Source: Marinobacter sp.
GTDB taxonomy: Bacteria > Pseudomonadota > Gammaproteobacteria > Pseudomonadales > Oleiphilaceae
NCBI GenBank assembly: GCA_018066865.1
Contig: JAGPVT010000008.1
Span: forward strand, 1-39,500
DNA length: 39,500 bases
Reading direction: 5' to 3'
Position numbers and translations under genes: made by a program. A model generated the notes under the pieces. The model saw only the letters and a list, made by a program, of their open reading frames with translations. It did not search any database and was not told the DNA's origin. Numbering within the stretch: position 1 is the stretch's first letter; the number at the start of each line of letters is the position of its first letter. Below, one piece after another: positions 1 through 7,906 of the stretch.

Positions 1-384
1 AATCAGGTACAGCGGCGCCCCACCGATGCCTTTAATCGCCGGCAGTCGCAATTCCATCGGCCCGGTGGGTATGTCCATCGGCTGGGCTCCCAGCTCCAGG
101 GCGCGGGCATAAGCGGCTTGGGCGTTCTTGACCCGAAAGGCCATGCCGCATACCGAGGGCCCGTGCTCCGCAGCAAAGTAAGACGCCGCGCTCTTGGGTT
201 CGCTGTTGAGGATCAGGTTGATCTCACCCTGACGATAAAGCGAGGCGTTCTTGGAACGATGATTAGCGACTTTTGTGAACCCCATCATCGAAAAGAGGGG
301 CTCCAGGGCATTTGGAGTCGGTGACGCGAACTCGATGAATTCGAAACCCATCAGGCCCATGGGGTTATCAAACAGGTCAGCCAT
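1..384 (-). CDS. hpd: 4-hydroxyphenylpyruvate dioxygenase, N-terminal part (cut by window edge)
   Basis: Converts 4-hydroxyphenylpyruvate to homogentisate in tyrosine catabolism, in the cytoplasm. I read 128 codons from an ATG at 384-382, beginning [20 protein letters not shown]. This is the typical start of bacterial HPPD, followed by the first vicinal-oxygen-chelate repeat ([18 protein letters not shown], then LNSEP and a [11 protein letters not shown] stretch). The iron ligands lie in the C-terminal half, outside the window, so catalytic integrity cannot be checked. It sits 25 bases after the stop of maiA on the same strand, so the two are probably co-transcribed as part of a tyrosine/homogentisate operon. 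The neighbouring maleylacetoacetate isomerase strongly supports the call over other VOC-family dioxygenases. Confidence 0.9.
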   Translation of the reverse strand, partial: MADLFDNPMGLMGFEFIEFASPTPNALEPLFSMMGFTKVANHRSKNASLYRQGEINLILNSEPKSAASYFAAEHGPSVCGMAFRVKNAQAAYARALELGAQPMDIPTGPMELRLPAIKGIGGAPLYLI

Positions 385-408
385 TGTCTCGTTCCTTCAT
401 TCGATTCG

Positions 409-432
409 CTCAAGCGGGTTTGTCCGCTTGAG
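409..432. promoter_or_regulatory. Perfect 9-bp hairpin over the maiA stop codon
   Basis: CTCAAGCGG (409-417) and CCGCTTGAG (424-432) form a perfect inverted repeat with a 6-base loop. It covers the last codons and stop of maiA, just before hpd. No T-run follows on the minus strand, so it is not a classical terminator. It may be an mRNA processing or stability element between the two genes, or simply a constrained coding end. Confidence 0.45.
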
Positions 433-1042
433 CATCGGGGTGCGCGCGCTGGAATGCCGGATGCTCAAGAGCCAGGCGTTCAACCCTCGCTATTCTCGGG
501 TAGCGGTTAAGGTCAATTGCGAAGCGCCGCGCGGCATAGACTTGCGGCAACAGGTAGACATCCGCCAGCCCAGGCGCGCCAAAACAAAAGTCATGATCAC
601 CAATGAGCGCCTCGACAGCATCGAAGCCGAGACCGATCCAGTGCCTGATCCAGTTATCGACCTCCGCCTCCGAGAGTTGCAGCTGACGCAACCGATTCAG
701 TACCGACACGTTGTGCAATGGGTGGATATCACACCCAATCAGCGCCGCCACACCACGCTGCCTGGCACGCTCCAGAAGGTCCTTTGGTAACAGCGGCACC
801 TGCGGATAACACTCCTCCAGATACTCGATGATCGCCGGGGACTGAATCAGTACCTGATTGTTTTCCACCCGCAGAGCCGGTACCCGGCCTTGTGGATTGA
901 TGGCCCGGTATGCAGGCTTAAGGTGCTCGCCACCGCCACCAACCAGATTGACCGGCATGGAACGGTAATCCAGCCCTTTCAACTCCAGCGCAATGCGTAA
1001 GCGATAGGAAGAAGTGGAGCGGTAGTAGGTGTAGAGATCCAT
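410..1042 (-). CDS. maiA: Maleylacetoacetate isomerase (zeta-class glutathione S-transferase)
   Basis: Isomerises 4-maleylacetoacetate to 4-fumarylacetoacetate with glutathione, the step after homogentisate dioxygenase in tyrosine breakdown. It has 210 aa, the usual length. The N-terminal thioredoxin-like domain carries the zeta-GST active-site signature near residues 8-14 (YRSTSSYR, the SSCxxR-type motif in its S-S-Y-R form), the glutathione-binding NPQGRVPAL around residue 50 and a QSPAIIEYLEE segment. The C-terminal part is all-helical, with the family feature GCDIHPLHNVSVL. It is encoded directly upstream of hpd. No hmgA or fahA is visible, and they may lie beyond the window. Confidence is high because both sequence and context agree. 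Confidence 0.93.
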   Translation of the reverse strand: MDLYTYYRSTSSYRLRIALELKGLDYRSMPVNLVGGGGEHLKPAYRAINPQGRVPALRVENNQVLIQSPAIIEYLEECYPQVPLLPKDLLERARQRGVAALIGCDIHPLHNVSVLNRLRQLQLSEAEVDNWIRHWIGLGFDAVEALIGDHDFCFGAPGLADVYLLPQVYAARRFAIDLNRYPRIARVERLALEHPAFQRAHPDAQADKPA

Positions 1043-1308
1043 CGCGCCTGCCCTGTATCAGAAGAGCGTTTGTGCGTCGCTTAGATGCGGAGAATTTATT
1101 CGCAATACTTCGACTTACTATTCAACTTGAGTCGAAATATGGCGTGTGTCAAGTCGCTGAGGTAGTGTCGAAAGTGGCAGAGCAGAAACAAGAAAGCAGA
1201 GTGTTAGCTGATAGTCGCCATCTTCAGCCCATAAAAATCAATAAGTTACGTTTTCGTTGTAGCCAACTTTATTAGCCACTTTACATCGGTACTGGGCATA
1301 CAAGGCAG

Positions 1309-1608
1309 TCAGGCCGCGTAAGGACGAATCTCTTTCTCAACCTGAACAGTCTTGCTGATCTGTGCTTTACGCAGCTCATACTCGGTTTGCAAGTTCAGCC
1401 AAAAACGCTCGCTCGTACCGAAGTATCGAGCCAGACGTAAAGCAGTATCTGCGCTACCCCCCCGGTTCTCACGGACGATTTCATTCATCCGGGTAGCCGG
1501 CACATGCAGTGCATTTGAAAGCGCGTTCACGCTCATATCCAACGGCTCCAAGTACTCTTCTCGAAGAATCTCCCCCGGATGAATGGGGCGCATACCATTA
1601 CGAATCAT
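1309..1608 (-). CDS. higA: HigA-family antitoxin / XRE-type DNA-binding protein, orphan
   Basis: A 99-aa protein of the HigA addiction-module antidote family. It opens with the family hallmark RPIHPGEILREEYLEPL, followed by a helix-turn-helix (MSVNALSNALHVPATRMNEIVRENRG, about residues 24-50) and the conserved RLARYFGTSERFWLNLQ. In intact modules HigA neutralises the RelE-like mRNA interferase HigB, encoded just upstream, and represses the shared promoter. Here the upstream toxin is reduced to its last 20 or so codons, read in frame into this gene, so the antitoxin has no partner in the window. It may persist as a solitary regulator. The start at 1608 is chosen by family length; a GGGGAGG ribosome site lies about 8 bases upstream. 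Confidence 0.88.
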   Translation of the reverse strand: MIRNGMRPIHPGEILREEYLEPLDMSVNALSNALHVPATRMNEIVRENRGGSADTALRLARYFGTSERFWLNLQTEYELRKAQISKTVQVEKEIRPYAA

Positions 1609-1677
1609 TGTGCGACCTCCCCAGTGATAGTCAACAATTTCAACATTTTCCGGGCCTTCCCTATCCTCTCCCCCTTC
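1609..1677 (-). pseudogene. higB: C-terminal remnant of a HigB toxin
   Basis: Reading the minus strand in the frame of higA back from its ATG gives a 23-codon open stretch, bounded upstream by TAA at 1680-1678. Its residues include EGPENVEIVDYH, the characteristic C-terminal strand of HigB/RelE-like toxins (VEIVDYH). None of the catalytic core (the NDQWRICF region) or the N-terminus can be found upstream. The toxin gene has therefore been deleted and only its 3' end, with the higA ribosome site, remains. A family search with this short peptide would test the call. Confidence 0.7.
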
Positions 1678-1720
1678 TTACCTAACCCCCACCCAAGACT
1701 GATGAAGCCCGGAGAGAAAC

Positions 1721-1765
1721 GATGATCTTTGGTGCGTTTTTCCTATCTGAGCACCGGGATGGAGC
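1721..1765 (+). promoter_or_regulatory. Two NtrC-like enhancer sites, 30 bp apart
   Basis: The known NtrC site is close to GCAC-N5-TGGTGC. GCACCGGGATGGAGC (1751-1765) matches it with one mismatch. GATGATCTTTGGTGC (1721-1735) has a perfect right half TGGTGC and a poor left half. The starts are 30 bases apart, about three helical turns, as in tandem enhancer pairs. They lie 56-100 bases upstream of the sigma-54 promoter at 1821. The protein that binds is inferred. Confidence 0.5.
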
Positions 1766-1820
1766 ATGTATAACGCATTTACACCCCGCCAGGCCCCCGT
1801 TTCTTTGTACCTGATGATGA

Positions 1821-1836
1821 TGGCACTCTGATTGCT
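1821..1836 (+). promoter_or_regulatory. Sigma-54 (-24/-12) promoter of the nucleoside-transport operon
   Basis: TGGCACTCTGATTGCT matches the RpoN consensus TGGCACG-N4-TTGCW almost perfectly, with exact GG-N10-GC spacing. Transcription would start near 1848, about 60 bases before the amidohydrolase ATG at 1907. NtrC-like sites lie just upstream. Confidence 0.8.
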
Positions 1837-1906
1837 AGCAATAAACATAAAGGGGCGAGCAATAAAGTAACGACCCCATGGATTCAGACCAGAACGAGAA
1901 GGTTCT

Positions 1907-3112
1907 ATGAATATTGCCGATTGTATTTTTACCAACTCACGCCTCTCCGATGGAAGGATTGTGAGTCTGGCTGTGACCGGCGGGCGCTTCTCAGGCCTGT
2001 TTGAGGCCGGTGATACTCTGCCAGCAGCGTCACAGACGGTAGATCTGGGTAATCGTCTGGTGGTTCCTGGTTTTGTGGAAGGCCATATACACCTGGACAC
2101 CAGTTTCTACAGTGATACCTGGCGACCCCACAAACCCTGTACAAATGGTTTTGACGTTCGCGAGCGGTCGGCATTCCAGGCCGAAAACCTGGCGGCGGCA
2201 GCCCCTATAGAGGAACGGGCGCGCAATCAGCTTGAACTGTGCCTTGCTCACGGCACCACCAGTATGCGCAGTCATGTCATGGTGGATGACACGGTTGGTG
2301 TCCGGCACCTGGAGGCCATCCTGGCGGTTCGGGAGCGTTACCGCGAGCTAATCGATATTCAACTGGTGGCCTTTCCGCAGCACGGCATACTCAAAAGCCC
2401 CGGCTGCAGTGATTACATGTCACAGGCCATGGCCATGGGATGCGACACCGTTGGCGGGCTCGACCCTGCAGGTTTTGACGGCAATATTGAAGGGCATCTT
2501 GATGTAGTCTTCGGATTGGCGGATCGACACGATGCCGGAATCGATATCCACCTGCATGACCCCGGCACCCTGGGTGCGTTCGAGATTGAACGTATCGCCG
2601 AGCGTACGCGTGCCTTGAGCATGGAAGGCCGTGTCACCATCAGTCACGCCTATTGCCTGGGCGATCTGGAGTTGGATCAGGTTCGCCGGATTGCGGATAA
2701 CCTGGCCCGTTCCGGTGTTGCTATTGTTACCAACGCGCCGGGGGCAATGTCGTTCCCGCCCGTGCATGTACTGCGGGAAGCGGGGGTGAACTACTTCGCC
2801 GGCAATGACAATATTCGCGATTCCTGGTGGCCCTACGGTGATGGCGACCTGTTGCGCCGGGCCAACATTGTCGGTTACCGCTCTGGCTTCAACGAAGACT
2901 GGGAACTGGAAACAGCTTTTTCCATGGTGACCACGGAAGGAGCCCGGGCCCTGGGCATCAAGGATTACGGAATTGAGGTCGGCGCCAGGGCGGATTTCGT
3001 CACTCTGGATGCCGAACACGTTCCCGAAGCCATGGTTGCAGTCCCGGGAAACCGCGATGTCTATAAAAACGGTCGCCTTGTTGCTTTCGCTGGAGTGGTG
3101 ATACCTCAATGA
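1907..3112 (+). CDS. Cytosine-deaminase-like amidohydrolase
   Basis: A 401-aa cytoplasmic metal-dependent hydrolase of the amidohydrolase superfamily, cytosine deaminase (CodA/AtzC-like) branch. It probably deaminates a pyrimidine, purine or triazine-like ring and releases ammonia. Visible landmarks are HIHLD (His60, His62), Gln158 in AFPQHG (the CodA substrate-binding Gln), His215 in IDIHLHD, His247 in TISHAY and Asp301 in GNDNIRDSWWP. The metal ligands of the family are thus all present. The CodA general acid/base Glu after the third His appears as Asp218, so the substrate may not be cytosine itself. It is the first gene of an operon, overlaps the next ABC ATPase gene by 4 bases, and is driven by the sigma-54 promoter at 1821. 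Substrate is unproven; an AtzC-like or other N-heterocycle hydrolase is the alternative. Confidence 0.8.
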   Translation: MNIADCIFTNSRLSDGRIVSLAVTGGRFSGLFEAGDTLPAASQTVDLGNRLVVPGFVEGHIHLDTSFYSDTWRPHKPCTNGFDVRERSAFQAENLAAAAPIEERARNQLELCLAHGTTSMRSHVMVDDTVGVRHLEAILAVRERYRELIDIQLVAFPQHGILKSPGCSDYMSQAMAMGCDTVGGLDPAGFDGNIEGHLDVVFGLADRHDAGIDIHLHDPGTLGAFEIERIAERTRALSMEGRVTISHAYCLGDLELDQVRRIADNLARSGVAIVTNAPGAMSFPPVHVLREAGVNYFAGNDNIRDSWWPYGDGDLLRRANIVGYRSGFNEDWELETAFSMVTTEGARALGIKDYGIEVGARADFVTLDAEHVPEAMVAVPGNRDVYKNGRLVAFAGVVIPQ

Positions 3113-4677
3113 CTACCGGGCCAAATCAGGTACTCCCGCGCTGGCGGCTCGAGCTGATAGGCATAAGTAAGTCCTACGCCAATGTCGTTGCCAATGAAGA
3201 TATCAGCCTGCGGGTCAAGCCTGGCGAGATCCATGGACTTGTAGGGGAAAACGGTGCCGGCAAGTCCACTCTGATGAAGATCCTCTACGGCATGGTTCGC
3301 CCCGATGCCGGACAGATCATCTGGAATGACAAGGAAACGCTAATCGAGTCTCCGGCAGTCGCCCAGAGGCTGGGAATCGGAATGATCCTCCAGCATTTCG
3401 CCCTGTTCGACACGCTTACAGCCGCAGAGAATATTGCGCTTGGCCTTGTAGGTCGGCCGCCACTGGCTGATGTCATCAGGCGGGTCAACGAACTCGGTCA
3501 GCAGTATTCGTTATCGATCGACCCTATGCAGCATGTCTACACCATGTCGGTTGGCCAGCGCCAACGGGTGGAAATCCTGCGTGCACTGATGCAATCGCCC
3601 AAGCTGCTGATTATGGATGAACCTACTTCGGTACTCACACCGCAGGCCGTGGAAAGGTTGTTCGATACATTACGTGTCATTGCCGACGAAGGCTGCAGCA
3701 TTATCTATATCAGTCACAAGCTGGGGGAAGTTCAGAGCCTGTGTCATCGAGCCACAGTGCTTCGCCAGGGTCGAGTTGTCCACACCTGCCAGACCAATCT
3801 GGAAACGGAAGAGTCCCTCGCTCATATGATGATCGGCAGTGATCCGCCAAAGCTTCGCGAAAAGGATGCCACCTCATTGCCCAGCCGCACTCGAATTGAA
3901 GTCCGGAACATCTCGGTGCAGCTCGACGATCCGTTCTCCACGCCACTGGACAACATCAGCTTTGCGGTCAGGGAAGGCGAAATTCTGGGGATCGCAGGCG
4001 TCTCAGGCAATGGGCAACAGGAACTCTTCTCAGTCCTGTCCGGCGAGATAGCGAAACTGAAGTCCGGCAGCCTTTTAGTCGACAACAAAGAGCTAACGAC
4101 CCTGTCACCACTTCAGCGTCGCCGGCTAGGGCTTTGCGCCCTGCCCGACGACCGCATGGGACGGGGCGCTGTCGGGATCATGCCGCTGACCTGGAATCTC
4201 TTGCTGACCAGTAACGGTGCTGAGCATGTCCGCTACGGGTTCATCCGTTTTCGCCAGCTTAACGCCAGTACTGAGGACTGCATCAGGCAGTTCAACGTCG
4301 TGGCACCTGGCGTGAATGCCAAGGCCGCCAGCCTCTCAGGTGGCAACCTGCAGAAGTTCCTGATCGGACGGGAAGTCCTGCAGGAGCCAAAAGTGCTGAT
4401 TGTCTCGCAGCCGACCTGGGGGGTAGACGTCGGCGCCGCAGCCGCCATACATCAGGTCCTGCTGGATCTGAGTGCCAGTGGTTGCGCCGTTATTGTCATC
4501 TCGGAAGAGCTCGACGAGCTGTTCCAGCTATCGGATCGGCTTGTGGTTATGGCATCAGGAACGCTTTCGGAGCCCGTGAAGCGGGCTGACTTTGATCGCG
4601 ATGCGGTCGGTCTGGCAATGGCGGGTCAGTCACCGTCAGACCAAGAACAGGAGGCGACCGATGCAGTTTCGCTTTGA
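3109..4677 (+). CDS. ABC transporter ATP-binding protein, nucleoside/simple-sugar type (NupO-like)
   Basis: A 522-aa cytoplasmic ATPase with two ABC domains, as in NupO/YufO and RbsA. Domain 1 has Walker A GENGAGKST (about residues 46-54), Q-loop QHFALF, a signature region beginning SVGQRQR (147-153) and Walker B LLIMDEP (167-172). Domain 2 begins near residue 262. As usual for this family it has a degenerate Walker A (GVSGNGQQE, no Lys-Ser/Thr) and a LSGGNLQK signature. It energises the two permeases downstream together with the BMP-type binding protein at 6698. Its ATG overlaps the amidohydrolase stop and its 3' end overlaps the next gene by 17 bases, indicating translational coupling. The import substrate is inferred to be a nucleoside or nucleobase from family and neighbours. 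Confidence 0.9.
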   Translation: MTTGPNQVLPRWRLELIGISKSYANVVANEDISLRVKPGEIHGLVGENGAGKSTLMKILYGMVRPDAGQIIWNDKETLIESPAVAQRLGIGMILQHFALFDTLTAAENIALGLVGRPPLADVIRRVNELGQQYSLSIDPMQHVYTMSVGQRQRVEILRALMQSPKLLIMDEPTSVLTPQAVERLFDTLRVIADEGCSIIYISHKLGEVQSLCHRATVLRQGRVVHTCQTNLETEESLAHMMIGSDPPKLREKDATSLPSRTRIEVRNISVQLDDPFSTPLDNISFAVREGEILGIAGVSGNGQQELFSVLSGEIAKLKSGSLLVDNKELTTLSPLQRRRLGLCALPDDRMGRGAVGIMPLTWNLLLTSNGAEHVRYGFIRFRQLNASTEDCIRQFNVVAPGVNAKAASLSGGNLQKFLIGREVLQEPKVLIVSQPTWGVDVGAAAAIHQVLLDLSASGCAVIVISEELDELFQLSDRLVVMASGTLSEPVKRADFDRDAVGLAMAGQSPSDQEQEATDAVSL

Positions 4678-5746
4678 AGCACGACCTACGCCATCACGCA
4701 AGGTATTCTGGCTATCTCCTCTGGTGGCGATCGCGCTGAGCTGTCTGGTCGCCATGGCTATTTTTGCGCTGTCGGGTCTGGCACCTGTGGCGTCCCTGAT
4801 CACTTTTATCACCGAACCGGTTTCTACCATGTATGGCTTCGGAGAGCTGCTCATCAAGGCGGCTCCGCTGATTCTTATTGCGGTGGGTCTGGCTATCGGA
4901 TTCCGGGCCAACGTCTGGAACATTGGTGCCGAGGGCCAGATCATCATGGGCGTGATCTTCTCCGGTGGCCTTGCCCTGGCCTATGGCGACTCCGACAGTT
5001 GGCTGGTGCTGCCAGGCATGGTCCTGCTGGGCCTGTTGGGCGGTAGCGTTTGGGCGAGCATTCCGGCACTGCTACGCATCCATTTCCGCGCCAATGAAAT
5101 TCTCACCAGCCTGATGCTCAACTATGTGGCCCACTTCGCGCTGATTTTCCTGGTACACGGGATCTGGCGTGATCCGGCCGGTTTCAATTTCCCCCAGTCA
5201 AAACCCCTGGGGGAAGCTGCACTCTTTCCGGTATTGATTGAAGGTACCCGGGCCAATCTGAGCATTCTGTTCGCGCCGCTGGCGGTGTTGCTGGCGTGGT
5301 TGCTACTCAAGCGCAGCTTTCTGGGCTTTCAGCTACAGGCACGCGGTGTATCGCAGAGTGCGGCGCAATATGCCGGCTTCCGGGCAGACAGAGCCATTCT
5401 GGTAGGCATGCTCTGTGGTGGAGCCGCCGCAGGTGTCGCCGGAGTTGCGGAAGTCGCAGGGCCGCTGGGGCAGATATACCCATCGGTCACCCCGGGCTAT
5501 GGTTATGCCGCCATTATCGTAGCCTTTCTTGGACAGCTGCATCCCGTGGGGATTCTGTTTGCAGGACTGTTAATGGCTCTGCTTTATCTCAGTGGTGACG
5601 CAGCCCAGATGATTCTTGGCCTGCCGCCCTCCATCGCCGGCGTGATTCAGGCCACGCTTCTGTTCTTCCTACTCAGCACTGAAGTTCTGGTCAACTACCG
5701 GCTTCGGCGCTCACGGGATCTTTCCTCCGGGGGCTCAATCGCATGA
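4661..5746 (+). CDS. ABC transporter permease, nucleoside type (NupP-like)
   Basis: A 361-aa inner-membrane permease with many hydrophobic segments. The family signature (FRANVWNIGAEGQIIMG, about residues 79-95) is the EAA-like region of BMP-dependent sugar/nucleoside permeases. Later motifs are FRANEILTSLMLNY and PGYGYAAIIVAFLG. The start at 4661 is preferred over an upstream ATG at 4592 because a GGAGG site lies 6 bases upstream and the protein then begins at the normal family position. It forms the transmembrane half with the next gene, which it overlaps by 4 bases. Confidence 0.9.
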   Translation: MQFRFEARPTPSRKVFWLSPLVAIALSCLVAMAIFALSGLAPVASLITFITEPVSTMYGFGELLIKAAPLILIAVGLAIGFRANVWNIGAEGQIIMGVIFSGGLALAYGDSDSWLVLPGMVLLGLLGGSVWASIPALLRIHFRANEILTSLMLNYVAHFALIFLVHGIWRDPAGFNFPQSKPLGEAALFPVLIEGTRANLSILFAPLAVLLAWLLLKRSFLGFQLQARGVSQSAAQYAGFRADRAILVGMLCGGAAAGVAGVAEVAGPLGQIYPSVTPGYGYAAIIVAFLGQLHPVGILFAGLLMALLYLSGDAAQMILGLPPSIAGVIQATLLFFLLSTEVLVNYRLRRSRDLSSGGSIA

Positions 5747-6663
5747 CGGAACTGCTTGCACTTATGTTGGCGGCCGTGGTCGCCGGTACGCCCCTGCTCT
5801 ACGCCGCGCTGGGAGAGCTCATCACTGAGCGCTCCGGCATCCTCAACCTCGGAGTCGAGGGCATGATGGTCATCGGCGCGATTGCCGGTTTCGCCGCCGT
5901 TTATGCAACCGGCAATCTCTGGCTGGGGGTTCTTGCGGCCGGGTTGAGTGGCGGTGTGCTGGCGCTGGCGTTCGGCTTTCTGGCCATCAGCTTACGGGTC
6001 AACCATGTAGCTGCCGGACTCGCTCTAACGATTTTCGGGATTAGTCTGGGCGCCTATGTGGGTAAGCCGTTGGTGGGCCAGTCACTGAATATTACCGATG
6101 CCCAGCTTAGTGGCGGTCTGACCAGCATTCCCCTGGTCGGCCCTCTGTTCAGTGCCGTTCACCCGCTGGTATGGATTTCCTGGCTCCTCTTCGCCGGGCT
6201 GTGGTATTTCACCTCCCGCACTCGCGCAGGCCTTGTTCTGCGTGCGGTAGGCGAGTCGACCGCCTCAGCCGACGCCATTGGCTACCCTGTTATGCGCATC
6301 CAGTACCTGGCTACAGGCTTCGGCGGCGTAATGGCCGGCATTGCCGGTGTCTTCATCTCGGTTGTTTACACCTCGATCTGGACGGAGGGCATTATCGCCG
6401 GCCGTGGATGGATTGCTGTGGCGTTGGTCATTTTCGCCACCTGGCGACCCGGTCGTTGCCTGGTGGGAGCCTATCTTTTTGGCGGCATGACGATCGCCGA
6501 ACTCCTCGGACAGGTCATGGGACTGGGTGTACCCACGGAGCTACTGTCAGCCACGCCGTACCTTGCGACGGTGATTGTGCTGGTACTTATCTCGCGCAAG
6601 GACTCAACAATGCGGCTGAGTGTCCCGGCTTCACTCGGGAAATCGCTGGATATCAAAGGATGA
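5743..6663 (+). CDS. ABC transporter permease, nucleoside type (NupQ-like)
   Basis: A 306-aa inner-membrane permease, the second partner of the BMP-type importer. It contains the signature LITERSGILNLGVEGMMVIGA (about residues 27-46) and the loop GESTASADAIGYPV, both typical of NupQ/YufQ-type proteins, with about eight hydrophobic segments. The ATG overlaps the previous stop (ATGA), so it is translationally coupled. It is followed 34 bases later by the binding-protein gene. Family assignment is firm; the transported molecule is inferred. Confidence 0.9.
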   Translation: MTELLALMLAAVVAGTPLLYAALGELITERSGILNLGVEGMMVIGAIAGFAAVYATGNLWLGVLAAGLSGGVLALAFGFLAISLRVNHVAAGLALTIFGISLGAYVGKPLVGQSLNITDAQLSGGLTSIPLVGPLFSAVHPLVWISWLLFAGLWYFTSRTRAGLVLRAVGESTASADAIGYPVMRIQYLATGFGGVMAGIAGVFISVVYTSIWTEGIIAGRGWIAVALVIFATWRPGRCLVGAYLFGGMTIAELLGQVMGLGVPTELLSATPYLATVIVLVLISRKDSTMRLSVPASLGKSLDIKG

Positions 6664-6697
6664 ATCAGACCTTACTAACCCCAGGAGTACAGATACC

Positions 6698-7792
6698 ATG
6701 ACAGACCAAACCCGTCGTCGCCTGCTTGGTGGCATTGCAGCAGCCTCTCTGTGGAGTGGCATGGGCTTCCCCATCGTCCACGCCAAGGAAAAACTGAAAG
6801 TTGGCATTATACATATGGGCGCCATTTCCAATACCGGCTGGGAGTATTATCAGGCCGAAGCCTGGCGTGCACTGCAGGCCAAATACCCGAACAAGGTTGA
6901 AGTGACCGTGCTGGAAAACGTTGCAGACATCCAGTCGGTTGAGCGCCAGTTCCGCCAGCTTGCCGTGCAGGGCCATAAGCTCCTGTTCGGAACCACCTTT
7001 TCCCAGTACGCCTCACTCAGAAAGCTTGCGCCACAGTTACCTCAGTCCCACTTTGAATGCTGTGCCGGTATTGAGGCTGGAAAGAATCTGGGTGTCTTCG
7101 AAGCAAGGCACTACGAAGGCGCCTACCTGACCGGCATCGCTGCCGGCCGGATGACCAAGTCCAATGTTCTTGGCTGGGTTGGTGCTTTTCCGGTGCCCCA
7201 GGTCATCTATAGCCTGAACGCGTTCCTTTTGGGGGCGCAGAGTGTGAATCCGGATGCTGTGCTCAAGCTTGTCTGGGTCAATGCCTGGGTAGACCCCGCC
7301 AAGGAGAGAGACGCTGTCAGTACTCTGGTCAGTCAGGGCGCGGATGTGATCTCCGGTAGCCCGAATACGCCGGTCCAGAGCGAAGCAGCCCGCTCAGCGG
7401 GTGTCTGGTCCATCGGCAATACAGGCGATTTTTCCGAGTTCGTGCAGGAGACCCAGCTTGCCTCCTTTGAGCTCGACTGGAGCCCGGCCCATATCGAGGC
7501 AACACAGGCTGTGCTGGATGGCAATTGGGAGCCTGTAGGCCGCTGGCGTGGGATTGGCGATGGTGGCTTTATCCGCATGGCGACGCGGAGCCCGGCATTG
7601 CCGGCCTCGGTTGGAAAGGAGCTGGATGCAGCCGAAGCAGCCATTGTAGCAGGCGACCTCAAGCCTTTTACCGGACCAATCAAGGACCAGTCTGGCAAAA
7701 TGCGGGTAACTGAAGGTGCAGAGCTGTCTGATGGCGATATCAACAGCATGACCTGGCTCGTAGAAGGCGTCCAGGGTCGGGTACCTTCCTGA
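6698..7792 (+). CDS. BMP-family substrate-binding protein, Tat-exported
   Basis: A 364-aa periplasmic binding protein of the BMP/PnrA-like (basic membrane protein) family, which binds nucleosides or related ligands for NupOPQ-type importers. The start at 6698 has a CAGGAG site 9 bases upstream. The N-terminus TRRRLLGGIAAASLWSG is a twin-arginine-type signal peptide, with likely cleavage near VHAK. The mature part begins LKVGIIHMGAISNTGWEY, the family opening. FGTTFSQYASL, ARHYEGAYLTGIAAGRM and QGADVISGSPNTPVQSEAA follow. It is the fifth gene of the operon, after the ATPase and permeases. A stable hairpin downstream (7820-7841) may raise its mRNA level over the next gene. Confidence 0.9.
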   Translation: MTDQTRRRLLGGIAAASLWSGMGFPIVHAKEKLKVGIIHMGAISNTGWEYYQAEAWRALQAKYPNKVEVTVLENVADIQSVERQFRQLAVQGHKLLFGTTFSQYASLRKLAPQLPQSHFECCAGIEAGKNLGVFEARHYEGAYLTGIAAGRMTKSNVLGWVGAFPVPQVIYSLNAFLLGAQSVNPDAVLKLVWVNAWVDPAKERDAVSTLVSQGADVISGSPNTPVQSEAARSAGVWSIGNTGDFSEFVQETQLASFELDWSPAHIEATQAVLDGNWEPVGRWRGIGDGGFIRMATRSPALPASVGKELDAAEAAIVAGDLKPFTGPIKDQSGKMRVTEGAELSDGDINSMTWLVEGVQGRVPS

Positions 7793-7819
7793 TAAGGGAT
7801 TTGCCGGGACATTGCTGAA

Positions 7820-7841
7820 GGTGGCCGAAGGCATGGCCACC
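7820..7841 (+). promoter_or_regulatory. Intercistronic hairpin after the binding-protein gene
   Basis: GGTGGCC (7820-7826) and GGCCACC (7835-7841) form a perfect 7-bp stem with an 8-base loop in the 114-base gap between binding protein and deaminase. No T-run follows. Such hairpins often stabilise the upstream mRNA segment in ABC operons. Its role here is inferred. Confidence 0.45.
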
Positions 7842-7906
7842 GGTTTCCATGGCCCGGTTCAGAGTACTGGACCGGCCTGAAATACCAAATGAACCAGGAA
7901 AGTCTG

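Noticed and set aside
1072..1275. A 67-codon open frame on the plus strand upstream of maiA
   Set aside because: No ribosome site of note, odd composition, no recognisable motif; it lies in what looks like a regulatory gap.
2420..3109. A long minus-strand open frame opposite the first amidohydrolase
   Set aside because: The plus strand encodes a full family protein with all metal ligands; the antisense frame has no family features.
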